NCBI GenBank assembly: GCA_027475525.1
Contig: JAMWFC010000060.1
Span: 806,001-870,000, forward strand
Reading direction: 5' to 3'
Origin: Macrolepiota albuminosa
Taxonomy: Eukaryota; Basidiomycota; Agaricomycetes; Agaricales; Agaricaceae
Length of the DNA: 64,000 bases
The position numbers and the translations under genes are program-made. Below, in pieces: positions 36,016-47,740 of the stretch (position 1 is its first letter; each line of letters opens with the position of its first letter). The notes beneath the pieces were generated by a model. That model searched no databases and was not told the origin of the DNA. It saw only the letters and a program-made list of their open reading frames with translations.

Positions 36016-36320
36016 AACAGGACCGGTACGTTCCCATGGCATTCCCATCCGACTCAGCTGGACGTGCGATATAGATTCTGCTAGCACCCTCGCTCTCAGT
36101 ATTGTAGAATGCTTAGCACTTGCTTCCAAGGGCTTTTCCACGGGATCGTACATATTAAACTTAATTTTCTCGTACAAATTCGTATTGTTGTGTAGTCCCC
36201 GCATGCAGTGATGCCAAATTTTCTGATCCAAGACTTCGGGCTTTCCGTGTGATGTCAGGTGGATGTGTGATCGGGCGCGACTTCAGACCATGGTCCGGAA
36301 CGAGGGAACACAATGAAAAA

Positions 36321-36943
36321 TAGTGATTATGATCATCAGTCGAATAATTCATGTGACCAGAGAACAAAGAACGGAGATCCGAAATTATCATCGCTGTGAA
36401 AGCGTAATTATGAAGCGTCAAAGCGCCTTTTGTTGCCATTGGAGACGGTGGCAGGGGAAAGTGGTTGAGCATAAAATTGTTTATCGCTCTCTTTAAGCTG
36501 TATCATGGTACAGGACACTCTGTATACCTTTGTGGGAAGGTATAGGTCTGTGATTCACAGACCTTAATGATTCCCACATCTGCCTCACTGGCGCATTATG
36601 GAAAAGGCCACTAGTATGACAACAGGCTTACCCACTGATCCAGGGCAAAGTATCTATGAAAAGGGCTGCAAGGGCTACCATGTGACACTTGTTGAAGCCA
36701 TAATGAGAAGCCCGTGATGATAAAAACGATCGACACATGTATATTTTTAACTGTCCCAAGTATGATTATTAAAGATAGTATATAGCAGAAAGTCTATCAC
36801 TCTTCCAGAAGGTGAATATTACATACCCATTGATATATTTAGGTAACAGACTGGTAGATATCGGACAGATAACTGGAATGAAAGATAGAATCATAGATAA
36901 AAGGCAAAACGGAAAAGCTAGTGTGGCGAATAGTGATTGTATA
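36321..36943. other. Intergenic, nothing coding
   Basis: Holds a near-perfect hairpin (36547-36565: GGTCTGTGA, one base, TCACAGACC) of unknown meaning. No frames with motifs. Confidence 0.45.
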
Positions 36944-37912
36944 TCAAGCAGCAGAAGTCTGTGCTGCTTTGATAGCTTCGTCGAAAGCCCGCAATTTGAC
37001 AACAAGCCACCAAACCCATCCGGCATCTACAAATGACATTGCAGTGATAACAACACGGAGAGACATGGATACTTCTTCAACTGAGGAAATAGTAGGATGT
37101 AGCCCGTCGCGCCAGACGGACAAAAACACGGCCACGAGCATGAATATTACTCCCCTGCAAAGGGTTGATAAATGATAGTGGACAGAATAGCAACTTACCA
37201 GGAGAGTGCAATAGCAGGGAGTGCAAGGATGGTCCAAGGCATATACAAACATGATTGGTGGTGGCGTTCAACGTGCTGTTCGCAAAAGAAATTTAATAGA
37301 GGTTGATAATCAAATGAAGAAATATATGATACCTGATACCATATAATAGCAAAGTTGCTGCTGCGGAAATGTTCCTTGCTGAAATGGTACAGCAATATAA
37401 TGGCCGATAACAGAGCAGGGACAAGACGGAGTACAGACATAAACACAAAAAAACGCGTGAGGGGGTCTCCACTTGTTCCAGACATCTGCAGAAGCACTGA
37501 AAATCCCCTTGAAGAATCAGAGAAGATGAGTACAGTCGCTTGAGCAAAGCTTACAGGCGACCTACGTAAGGAATGCAAAACATGCATTCGTGATGTTCCT
37601 CCAGAGCTGACACCAATCATAGACACAGGTTGTCCAACCTGACTCGAGAGCGATGCCCGTTTGGATTGGCAGGAAGGTATGCGTGGACGACACGACGCCA
37701 TTGTTTTCCCGAGCGTGTCGCCACAACGCATCGTAAGTAGGAGAGGGAACAGCAATGGGTGGAATAGATTCCTCGTCATTGGACTCGCCATCGACGATAG
37801 AAAATTGGGCACAGTTGGGAAGCTCGTTCTTTGCTTGCGACATGAAGTAGACTGGAATCTGGAGCAAAACAAAAAGGCAGAGCAGATCTCGAACGAGAGT
37901 GCGGAGATTCAT
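36944..37912 (-). CDS. Hypothetical multi-pass membrane protein, 269 aa
   Basis: Four exons: 37566-37912, 37333-37507, 37199-37275, 36944-37154 (270 codons with stop). The N-terminus is hydrophobic (LLCLFVLLQIPVYF), followed by a polar, presumably extracytosolic domain with paired Cys (NCAQF, TTCVYDWC). Further hydrophobic segments are FFVFMSVLRLVPALLSAII, MPWTILALPAIALSW, GVIFMLVAVFLSVWRDG and FVDAGWVWWLVVKL. No known family is recognised. Each splice keeps frame and joins hydrophobic segments sensibly, so the gene is probably real. Start at the first ATG, 37912, preceded by a 300-bp motif-poor region. Confidence 0.75.
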
Positions 37913-38526
37913 TGACGGTGTGTGTTTGTCAGTCTGCAGTGTCTTGCATGGTTAATAAATACAGGATGCCGTCTCAGTTGAGAAAGACATATCCCAATGT
38001 GAAATAATCGATTGATGTCAGTATCATCAATGGACACATCTGATGTGAGTATCCCTTGATGCCTTGTTGGAACTCCAAACATGCAGCAGTCAACACAGGT
38101 GTGACGAACACCTAGACAGAAACTTTGACAAGTAGTACCGAGTCTATGGTATGGAAACCTTAGTATGTGGTATTTGTAAGTAATTCATGAATAATTGTAC
38201 CTCCAGATTGTTTAAACAGAATTGCGGGTACGTTGGCCTGAGTATCCAGTCTATAACCGTGTGCGCATCTGTGGCCATGATGGCCCTGGCCATTGTGTCT
38301 GTGGCACCCTGTTGACTAATAGCCATGGGATTTTTTCCAATCCTTCAACCTCAAGTCTCGAATAATCAGAAATCAACAAGACCTTCATTTTCACTCAACA
38401 ACAGAGTTAGCAGCCAAAAGGGCTCCGAAGATGCAGGGCGCCGAAGATTTCATAAGAAATGGCATAAGACAAGCGCAAGATATAATGCACGTTTATCTGA
38501 TATGCGTCCATAAGGCTCTGTGATTG
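37913..38526. other. Intergenic, nothing recognised
   Basis: Upstream region of the minus-strand membrane protein. No motif or frame worth naming. Confidence 0.45.
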
Positions 38527-38855
38527 CTTTTGAATAGCCACATAAATATAACCCAAAAAGGCCTGATGACAAACTCCAACATCGCATTCCCAGCGATATT
38601 ACCAGGCCCAAATTTGTCCTTGGCGGAGCGCGCATCTCGCACAACATTGGACAAAGGATTACTGACAGAAGCCTTGTGTCAACCTGGGGTTTGCTCTGTG
38701 GTTGATTTTGAATAGCCATATCATACCCAAAAGAGGCCCAAAGAGAATGACAAACTCCAACGTCGCATTCCCGGCGAAAATCACGCAGGTCCAAATCTGT
38801 CCTCGATAGAGCGCGCATCTCGTACAAGGGATTATCGACAAAAGCCTCGTGTCAA
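38527..38855. repeat. Two ~155 bp direct repeats
   Basis: 38527-38682 and 38705-38855 both start TTTTGAATAGCCA and end GTGTCAA, with a shared core ATGACAAACTCCAAC; about 80% identical by eye, spaced about 178 bp. Non-coding. Confidence 0.75.
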
Positions 38856-40221
38856 GTGGCTCTTGCTTTGTTTTCTTTGTTTTTCTACATCAATGATCGA
38901 GCTTGAGACACGCCTGGCGTCTATGTTACCCGGTAAGTTCCGGAATGGGGCGCCCCCCCAAGAGAATGGGCGCCCTGGTGCGTCCAAGCACAATTTTAGA
39001 CCGTACTTCCCTGGTAGGATTTATGGGTGTTGGCATCAATATTCAGGACGACGGATGTTCGCGAGGGAAACTGTTGGGACAGCTGTGGACCCAACTGGAG
39101 CGAGAAAGCGATGATCAGAGCATATATGCAAGTTGGATTTTTCAGCTCGAACCATGAGCAAGTTGAAGTCAGAGTGTTTTTTTTTCCAGACACGACAGTC
39201 AGTTGGACAGCTGCTCAGGCGGTTGATGGATTCCGGCGCAGTAATTTCGCATGGTCGGAGAAGAAACAACCAGGTAAACCAGAAGCTGTTCTTGCTGTTA
39301 AAGAAACAAAGACACGCTTTTACTCGTAGTGGGGCTTGCCGGCGGTAAAATTCAAGACATTCACTCATTCATTCGCTGTCAAAGAAGTACACCCTCGTGT
39401 TATCCGGGGCATTGGCAGGGGGTGACAGGAGAACCTGATCAACACTTCAGTTGATTTGGGGATGATGCACAGAACAATAGCAAAGAAGACAGTGTGGTCA
39501 GTCAGCTGGCATGCACAATTGATGGAGGGAGCTAGTTGCATAGAAAAAAGAGAGTGATGGTTTGTCCGGTTCCGAGTCGAACAGTCACGGATATTCGACT
39601 CGGATATCATCTGTCAAAAAAATACACGGAGTGATGGTTTGTCCGGTTCCGAGTCGAACAGTCACGGATATTCGACTCGGATATCATCTGTCAAAAAAAT
39701 ACACGTGACCAGAGAAAAAATAAGATCCGAAATTGTACTCGCTGCGAAAGCGTGAAAGTGCTTGTTGCAATTGGAGACATGGTGGCAGGATAAGGCTGGG
39801 TTGTGGGTGGACGTATAAAGACGATATAGGAATGTGAAAAAGTTTTGGGGGAGACGAAGCTGCAGTGGGAGCGGCGGAGGGTGGGTGGGCTGTGAAGTCA
39901 CTCTGCAAGCTGTTCAGCATCGTAGTTACAAGGGTGGGAGGGAGGGTTAAAGCCAGTGAATTTTAAGTTGGTTGTGAGGATGAGACGAGTTGAATGTCTC
40001 ATCCCATATGAGTCCATATAATATTCTACCAGAAAGGAAAGTGGAGATAACGTCCTTATTTGGTCAACCCGCCTCATCTCACGCTTGGCTAGCCGCGCGA
40101 GGCACGTAGTCTCAGCTTACAGGAATTCAGAGGCCCGAGTCACGACGTTAGTTAAGCTTGTTTGTGTCAGTTTTATCCGTATCACGTGCCTTGTAGCATA
40201 CATTCGAGTTGCTGCCTCTTT
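38856..40221. other. Intergenic, repeats only
   Basis: 1.4 kb with no supported gene. It contains a 77-bp tandem duplication (39552-39705). Within each copy is a hairpin with 10-bp arms: CCGAGTCGAA, 12-nt loop, TTCGACTCGG. Confidence 0.5.
39552..39705. repeat. Exact 77-bp tandem duplication
   Basis: 39552-39628 equals 39629-39705 over exactly 77 bases, with different bases on either side. Probable assembly join; see finding. Confidence 0.9.
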
Positions 40222-42125
40222 ACACCTTCAGTTGTTCCTCTGTGGTAGACACTGGCAGTGTAAGTGGCCTCAACTATCAGTGTCCAGCATTACAATACTT
40301 ACATTGATTAACACTAGTATAAATTATTGTCACTAGGTATAATATAAGTTGTTCCTCCATGGTAGACACTGACAGTTATAAATTATTGTTACTAGTGTCC
40401 ACTTAGATTCTGGCTGACAGGTTATGGGCATCCTTTTTTAGGATTGTCTGACTTGAATTATGTCACCTGAACAACTCATTTTTTTCTTGGATCATTCAAA
40501 TTCTTTGTATCTTACCTCTAGAACTTCTCTTATTGTATGATTGTACCAGTCAATTGTCACAGATTCAGGGTCTTCTGATGCCACATGTTTTGATGATGGC
40601 TAATCCATCTGGCCATCACTGTACTTTGAATGCTTGAACACATTCCTTACCTTCTGATTCAGGATTGACAGTGCCAATGCAGAGTCCTCTTCTCCAGTCT
40701 TGTTTTGTTTGTGAAACTGCAGCTCATTTATCTTCTGCTACATTTCCTTCTACAGAAACTTTGTTTGCAGATGATTCAAATTGGTTTTCAAAAATTCCTT
40801 GTCCCATATATGTACCTCTATGTCTTTTCCTTCTAATTTTGTCAATTAGAATTCACCTGTATCCAGTCCATATTCCACTAGTATGTTACATGTTCCAATA
40901 CCTCAGCTTCGTCCTTGTTTAGCTCCCAGTACTAGTACCACTCCTGTCCCTCCCTTGACCATGAATAATATTTCTTTGAATTGCCCCCCTTCTCAGATTT
41001 ACATTCCTTGTTCTCCTTTTCAAAACCAACATATACCTAGTACTCTTGTTTATCAACTGCTTTGTCAATTTGCATTTGTATTCTTAACTCCTTCTGTTCC
41101 TTCTTCTTTCATCAATCTTCCTCATTGTACAACACTGGGTTTCTCTCTTCCCCTTTCTCAATCTCTCTTTCTTTTTCCTCAACAGCCTTTTGTTCCTTTT
41201 CATGTTCATAATCAGAATTCCCCACAACATTTTCAACCACAACCAAATCCAAATCATTTTTCTTTTGCACAGCATCAATCACAAAATCATCAGGATTTTG
41301 ACCCTTTTATTCTACCATGACCAATATTATCATCACCATAATCTACTCCTTGTTATTCTACCCACCAGAGCACTAGATACAACTTCTAAAAATACCAAAC
41401 TCCCTCTGCTTACTACTATTCCTTGTTTCAATGGTTCTGCAGATTGAGGATTATAGATTAATTCTGTCATGGCACTGATTGATCACTTAGGTCTCAATGG
41501 CTATGTTTGCCCTCTTCTGCCTCCTAGAGCACCTTACAATCCTACCTGCAAAGTCATGATCTCTTCTGCTTATCCTTCACAATACTCTTGATGATGAACA
41601 GAAATATGAAGTTTTCTGGCAAAACAACAATATTTACACTACATGCTTACAGGGAAATTATCAGTGGAGATTTATAGCTGCCTCCTTCCTGCTCATAGGG
41701 GTCCATTCAATTTTCCTGTTTGAACTGCATGTGACATATTAAACTGGCTATGGAAAAGATATAGTGTTAAGAGTGCTTTGTCAGTGCAGAAAATCAAGGA
41801 TTTGGTTCTTTTCTTTATGTGCATGCTGACTGCTATCTTTGCTTATGTTCAACAATGGCACAATGCAATAAATCAACTCTTTGTAATGGCATGGGACTTA
41901 CTTGATACAAAAAGATACAGAAATTTATTGATGAAATTACTAACTTGCATTCATATATTCTATTATAAAAGGAGATTTAATGATCTTGAAATGCTGGACC
42001 TGGAGAAACACTGGACTTTTATAAACTAGCTAATCAGATTCTTGACATTGACTTTGAGGTTCATTGTCATCAAGCAATTCCACAATATTGTACACAGCTT
42101 CAGCATCAAGTTTGTTGGAAAGTTT
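40222..42125 (+). mobile_element. Decayed copia-like LTR retroelement, Gag part, plus strand
   Basis: Starts with two related direct repeats (TGTTCCTC..GGTAGACACT at 40222 and 40350). The primer-binding-like word GGTTATGGGC follows at 40420-40429, the same word that precedes the gag of the minus-strand copia element. From about 41330 to 42125, broken plus-strand frames keep Gag-like peptides (ALIDHLGLNGYVCPL, DEQKYEVFWQNNN, SVQKIKDLV, AYVQQWHNAINQL, ANQILDIDFEVH). Several stops and frameshifts make it non-functional. The rest of the element is missing, replaced by the gypsy remnant. Confidence 0.65.
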
Positions 42126-45100
42126 GACTTGTAATGCTTGGACCTCATCCAGTTTCAATTTATTTTCTTATAGCTCCACATCTCTCCAGAATCATTTTAA
42201 GCAAGTTTTCATTAGCTGCCTGAAATGCAAAGCTGCAATGAGAAGGGATATATTATATCCCAAGTACAGAGATATATACCTTTAAATTGAGTCTTATAGA
42301 TTCAAGTTTGGCATTGAAACTGGCCATGAGAGCATTTTTTTTGCTGTCAGTCACTTCCAGTACTTCTTGCAACTCTGAATTGGTGACCTTAAGGTTAGCT
42401 TCAAGCTCCGATAAGGATGCAGCTCCACAATTGTTGGCAAAAAAGAAGTAAGTGGCATAACAAATGAAGGTGGTGTACTTATCATTGCTAAGGCTCTCTG
42501 GGTGCTTAAAGTTTTGTATCTACTGTTCAATGGCTAAAAAGTGCTTATTCTTGGCTTGGGCTTGGCAGATCAGAGTATAGCATCATAGGTAAGTTGGCGA
42601 CTGTCTTCTTTAAGCACTCAAGGTTTCTGTACAATCATTATTGGAGAGGAAATCTAGTCAAGGATGCATGTAGAATATAAGCAGTGTGCTAAAGGTATCA
42701 GGGCAGTAAAAGATGATGAGATGCAAAAAAACATTAGTGGGCTGTTGCTGGCAGAGTAACTGAGCTGGCTGCTAGATGAAGTGCATGAAGCTGTGTAGGC
42801 AGTCAGCCCAGTCCTCAAAGACTATTGTCTTTAGAGTTGGTTACTAGGTCATCAGGTTGCCATAGTTGTTTAGAGAGTCTATCTGGTCTGTGGAAAGTGC
42901 CTTTAATGTAAACAAGCTCAAAATGAAATATAAGAATAGCTACCACCCAATGGTTCATGTTAGCAGATAGTTGGATATTGGGATTCTAGAGCATGCCTTT
43001 AATATACCTGGTGTCTACTTTTATGATAAGGTTATGCATGTCAATGAAATATATTTTTAGCAACTGAAATGCCTTGAAGAGGCCATAGAGCTCCAACTTC
43101 AGCTGGCTATAGTGTGATTCCCAGTCATTAAGCATGATTGATTTGAAGCAGTTGTAGCAGCACTATTTCTGGTTGTTGCTAAGGCACTGGCAGAGAAAAT
43201 AACCAATGGCAATGTACAAAGTATTGACTGCTAAGATGAAGGCTTGGTTCTGCTTGGAGATGAGGTCAGTAAGGATGTCCATTTCATCCTTTGTGAGAAA
43301 ATCTGTATCATGGTTCTTGGCAAATTGCTGTTGGTGCTCAGCAGTAAATCATCCTGTTGATTGGAAAGGTGGCAAATGAGGCATGAAAGTTGGAATGTTA
43401 GCAAGAGAGTTGCCAAAGATGTGGCATTTGATTTGCAAAGCTTCAGGCAAGTGGGCAGCAACAGGCTTAGTTTGAAACACAATGGGCTTATATTTCTTCT
43501 TAACTTGTACATCTTTCCTTTTAAGAACATTAGTATGACTATAAACAGGTGCAGAAAGGGGATTGGAATTGGGAGAGTAGGGAGTAGAAAGTCTAAGAAC
43601 AGCAGGAGCAGAGGCTTCAGGAAGAGTGACTAGATATGTGTCTTTTATAGCAATTTTCTGGAAAGAGTCCAAGGCAGTAAAGTACAAGTAGGCAAGAGAG
43701 GAATTGGTAATGTTTTGTGAAGTTTTCTGAGGATTTTCAGCAACAGAATCAGGTATAGTAGAAAGTATTTCTGTATTAAGAAAGGCCATTTGCAAAATAT
43801 ATATAAGACTACTAGCATGGCCATACTTTAGCATAAGTGCTACATCTCCATGATTGTTACCAATCACCTCTTTGATAGTCTGTGAAAACACTGGCAAGGT
43901 AGCTCACTAGTGTGATGCTCAGTGAACTCAGACAGCTTGCCACAAATACCTTTCTGTTGTCCCCTGAGAAAGGTTGGTATAGTGCATCAGATGTCAGAGT
44001 TAGAGTCACTAATGGCTAGAGTGGTTTCTTCATTGGTAAGGGTCTTGACAACTAAGTGCACTAAAACATCAAAGGGTCTGCTGAGAGGGAGGTCATAAGC
44101 AAAAGAACAGAGGATATGGATCTGCAAATAGAAGATGATGTTGCCAATAGTGCACAGCACATTTTTGGCAAGTCTGAGAGATCTGTCAATAGTACCATTA
44201 GTGCTCTGCATAATTCAGGATGATGCTAGGATCATAAATCAAGCCTAAGTCATTGGTGACTTTAGAAGCCATTGAGGAAAATTTGGAAGCTGCTGTCCAC
44301 AATGGCCTTGACCTCACTCTTGTTGTCAATAGTAAGCATGATAGAACAAATAGCATGTGAGTTCTGTGCAATGGTAAGAATAACAGAATCTTCTCTATGC
44401 TTTAGTGACCTCATATAAGTCTCCACAGAGTCCACAGATATTGGTGATGGGGTCAGCAGAAAAAGTATCTGTGCTAAGTGTAACAGGAGGGTTGGTATTG
44501 ACAGAGAAGCTAGGGAGTGTGTCATCCAATTTGTTAACTTTGGTAATGGTAGTCACTAAGGATCATCAAGAAGTGACTGTTGTTTTGACTTGGTTCTAGA
44601 CATCTGGCACAATACTATAGAGCTCCTCAACAGACAGCATGATGAAAGTTTTTATGATGTGGCTAAAGATGTGGTTGGACTTCTCAATGTCAAATATTGG
44701 AGCAATAGGGCAGTAACCATCTTCAGAATGTTTCTTAGGAGTGGCAAAGTTATGTTGAGCAGGAGTGTGATACCTGTCAGAAAGACTAGCATAAGGATGT
44801 AGAGGTGGCAAGGGAGCTTTGGGAATGGGAGCAGATGCAGATGCATAAACAGATGGAGTGGAAGCAGCAAAGGTTAATGGAGTGGCAGCAGGAGCAGGTG
44901 GGGTGATAGGAATGGAAGGTGGAGAGTTGCTAATGGTCAGCATGGGCTTATAACTGCAAAGTGGCTGTTTGGACTGTTTAATCCTCAACATCATCAAATA
45001 CCTGGTTCTTTAATGAGTTAAGTTTCTGTTCTAGCTTGGAGATCTGCTCTTCCTGAGAGAAGCTGGGATAGTTACCAATGCTGTTGAAATGCAAAATCTC

Positions 45101-47110
45101 ATAAATCATCTGCTGCTGTGCTGCTTGGTTGGAGTTGGGATTAGCATTGTTAAGAGGGTGCTGGTAACAATTTGGCCAGAGATGCACCTGTGCTACTTGT
45201 CTACCTGTTCCTGATATGTCTTGAGCTCTGGGTAATTTAGGATTATAGTGCCAGTAGTCAAAATGATTTTGCTATTGATAGCCCTGTGTACTTTACCTTG
45301 CCAAACATAGTTCTCCAAAGTGGCACAGCATCCTTGTGTTATAGTGTGGCCTACTTCACCACAGAAGTGGCAAAGGTTCAGTCCAGGTATAAGGGCAACC
45401 TCTGGAGGCTATAGCTCAGTCACACAGCTAGCAGAGGAAGATCCAAAGTATATACTAACAATATCATAATAACTACTTACCTGGCAGAGGGAGATCCAAA
45501 GAGTGTTAACAAGTCTATGGATTTCCCATGCCAGGTTGGATGCTTCTGGGGCCTCTAAAACATGGGAAATAACTGTACAGGACAACAAAACCTTAAAAAC
45601 TTGAAAATTGCCTAAACAAACAAGTGCACAAATAAAGCAGGAAAACTCTGGACTTTGAAGGTCAGAAAGGCAAACTCTGGCTTATATAAGCAGTCTGGAA
45701 GCGGTACTGAAGGGCCCACACTTGTCTGAATGATAACTAAAGAACTAGAGCATCTCAAGAGATGAAAATAGTACTAATAGATAGTGTTAAAAGAATAGAA
45801 ACAGTAGAAACAGTAAAGCAAAAGAATGATAGCAGAAATAAAGAAATGAATGAAGGGAGAATGAAGGAGTAGATAGTGAAAGAAGGAAAAAATGAGGAAT
45901 TCCCTAACACCAGAAGCATTAGCAATGCAGGTGGCAGTAATACTGATGGCAATCATAGTTTTGATTTGGGTCATAGCAGAAGTGATGGCAGCATTGATGG
46001 CAGCATTAAGGTTTTCTTTTTTAATGAAGTCATTGGCAGGAAGGGCAGCAGTGGTCTGGATGGGAAGAATACTGTTGGCATGTTTGGGTGGAGTCATCCT
46101 AGCATGTTATATACCACTTACCTCAAAGATATTGGCAATGTTGTAGGGTTCCTTGGGATGATGTACTAGTTGTACAATTTCTAAGCACCTAGCAATGCAA
46201 GCCTATAGCAATGTCAGGATACTCTGCTGGAATAAACAATATTCCTTATTGATATAAAGTTTACCATTCTGTAAAAGCCACCTGACAACCTTCTGGAATT
46301 CCTGGTAATAGGTCAAGAAGGTGCCAAGAGAGAAAGTGCCACTATCAAAGATGTCCTAAATGAGTTTCTGGAGTTTATTAACTGTGTACTGCATAGATTT
46401 CTTAGCACCAGGGTAGAGCTGGATGACTGCCATCTTCTATTGCTTATAAGTAGCACCTTGAGCTGGTTGTGTGCCAGGCATGGGAGTGGCAAACTCAGAG
46501 AGACCAGTCCAAGGTGTCATACAAAATGTAGTGTGCCACATATTCCTTCATTTGAGTGAGGTCAGTAACCTCATAGTCCCTAAATAGATATTCTAATTCC
46601 TTAAAGTATTGAAAGAGTTCACATAGTTTGAACTCATCCCACTTTGACACAGAGAAGTGGTTGCATGGTAGCATGTGCTGGGAAAGTAGTTCTATAGTGA
46701 CCGCCCTGCTATGTGGAGGAGACAGTGGTAGTGATAGGATTCTAGGAGTTTATGGGAGGTATGGGAAATGATGAGTCAGGAAAGAGGTGTTAGTAGAGTA
46801 GGAGGAGTAAAAGGCTGTGGAGCAGCAAGCAGCAACACTAAGGGGTTGTCAATGCTAAGGTCAAGAGAATGTGGGAATAAATCAGGAAAGTCATCTACAC
46901 TGGCATTCTGTAGTTTCTGAGCAAGGGTAAGACTCAGTAAGGCATCAAGTGGTTGAGGAGTTGATGAGTGGGAAGAGGAAATGCCTTCTGCTGACTGCTC
47001 TAGCAGGCAGCACTTGTGCTGAAGATATGTTTTTGGAGGAATTCTGCTCTAAAGTCCCTCATAATGGGCTCCAATTTGATGACTTTCAAAAGTTGATCAG
47101 TAGCAGACAT
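42126..47110 (-). mobile_element. Decayed Ty3/gypsy-type retroelement lacking its reverse transcriptase
   Basis: Read on minus from the gag ATG at 47110 (MSATDQLLKVIKLEPIMRDF). Gag pieces follow (GTQPAQGATYKQ, QYTVNKLQKLI, FSLGTFLTYYQEFQKV), then a zinc knuckle near 45340 (NLCHFCGEVGHTITQGC) and a retropepsin-like part near 44000-44350 (IDNKSEVKAIVDSS, where DSG is expected, and PLSRPFDVLV). A linker at 43240-43900 ends in STG...HDTDFLTKDEMDILTDL. The next residues (TLYIAIGYFLCQCL, LELYGLFKAF) already belong to the RNase H part, so the whole polymerase domain is deleted at about 43235. Many stops. A 450-bp repeat interrupts gag at 45380-45900. Confidence 0.75.
45380..45900 (-). repeat. ~450 bp dispersed repeat, copy in gypsy gag
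   Basis: Inverted relative to the copies at 52586-53033 and 56046-56520. All three share a TATA-bearing core (GCTTATATAAGCC, or GCTTGCATAAGCC in the third), a CCCAGAAGCATC block, and a TGTGTGACT end. It resembles a solo LTR or non-autonomous insertion. It separates the Gag core from its zinc knuckle. Confidence 0.75.
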
Positions 47111-47626
47111 GGTTTATGACTACTGACCAGGAAATATGTGTTGGACATGCTAAGTATTTAAGGGAGTTCTAGGCAGGTCTCAGAGAACAAGTCAGAATTG
47201 AGTTAACAGCAAGAAACAGTAAGAGATAAGAAGGAAAGTTGGCAAGAGATGTGCAGTAAGAGGAATGCACCAACAAATAAGTGCAGCTAAATAAAAAAGA
47301 AAATGAAGTTGAGTGAGAAGTGGCAAGAGATGTGGCAAGAAAACTAGAGGCTTAGCAATGACTAGGCTGCATAATGCCTGCCATAGGTAGAAGGCACATA
47401 GGTTCTGTATGTGTAACTGTGGCAAGCAGGCTAGAGGTGTTCAGACAATTTAGTGATTTTGAACCAAGTCAGTGCAAAAGAAATCTGGACTATGAGGTGA
47501 ACTGAGCTGCAGTAGAATGCAAACTGAAATACTTTGTTCTGTTTTCTAACTAATGATAATAGTAAGCATTTATAGTAAAAATGAGTTCATCATCACCAAG
47601 GAGCAGTGAACTGGAAAGAATGTAAG
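47111..47626. other. Leader remnant between gypsy gag and copia LTR
   Basis: Upstream (on minus) of the gypsy gag. A short minus frame (47192-47425) is hydrophobic and motif-free. Probably the gypsy leader/LTR relic into which the copia element inserted. Confidence 0.4.
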
Positions 47627-47740
47627 TGTTTGATACAGACTCAGTTGATGTAATAACAACTTCATTATAATCTACCTGTTTGATACAGACTGTTGTATGC
47701 CATTAGCATACATAGTAACTATTGTATAAAAGGTTCAACA
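47627..47740 (-). repeat. 3' LTR of the copia element, 114 bp
   Basis: On minus it begins TGTTGAACC and ends CTGTATCAAACA (TG...CA). It matches the split LTR at 52548-53123 base for base with few changes, including an internal TATGC..GCATA hairpin and a second CTGTATCAAACA. Confidence 0.8.

Larger units (their letters stand above)
34045..36320 (+). repeat. Right arm of the 2.2 kb inverted duplication
   Basis: Mirror of 21760-23990. It contains the intact-looking Thr/Ser-repeat gene in divergent orientation relative to the left copy. Confidence 0.9.

Noticed and set aside
40665..41447. Plus frames in AT-rich DNA upstream of the copia-like gag relic
   Set aside because: Hydrophobic, low-complexity frames with no retroelement or host motif; treated as decayed element DNA.
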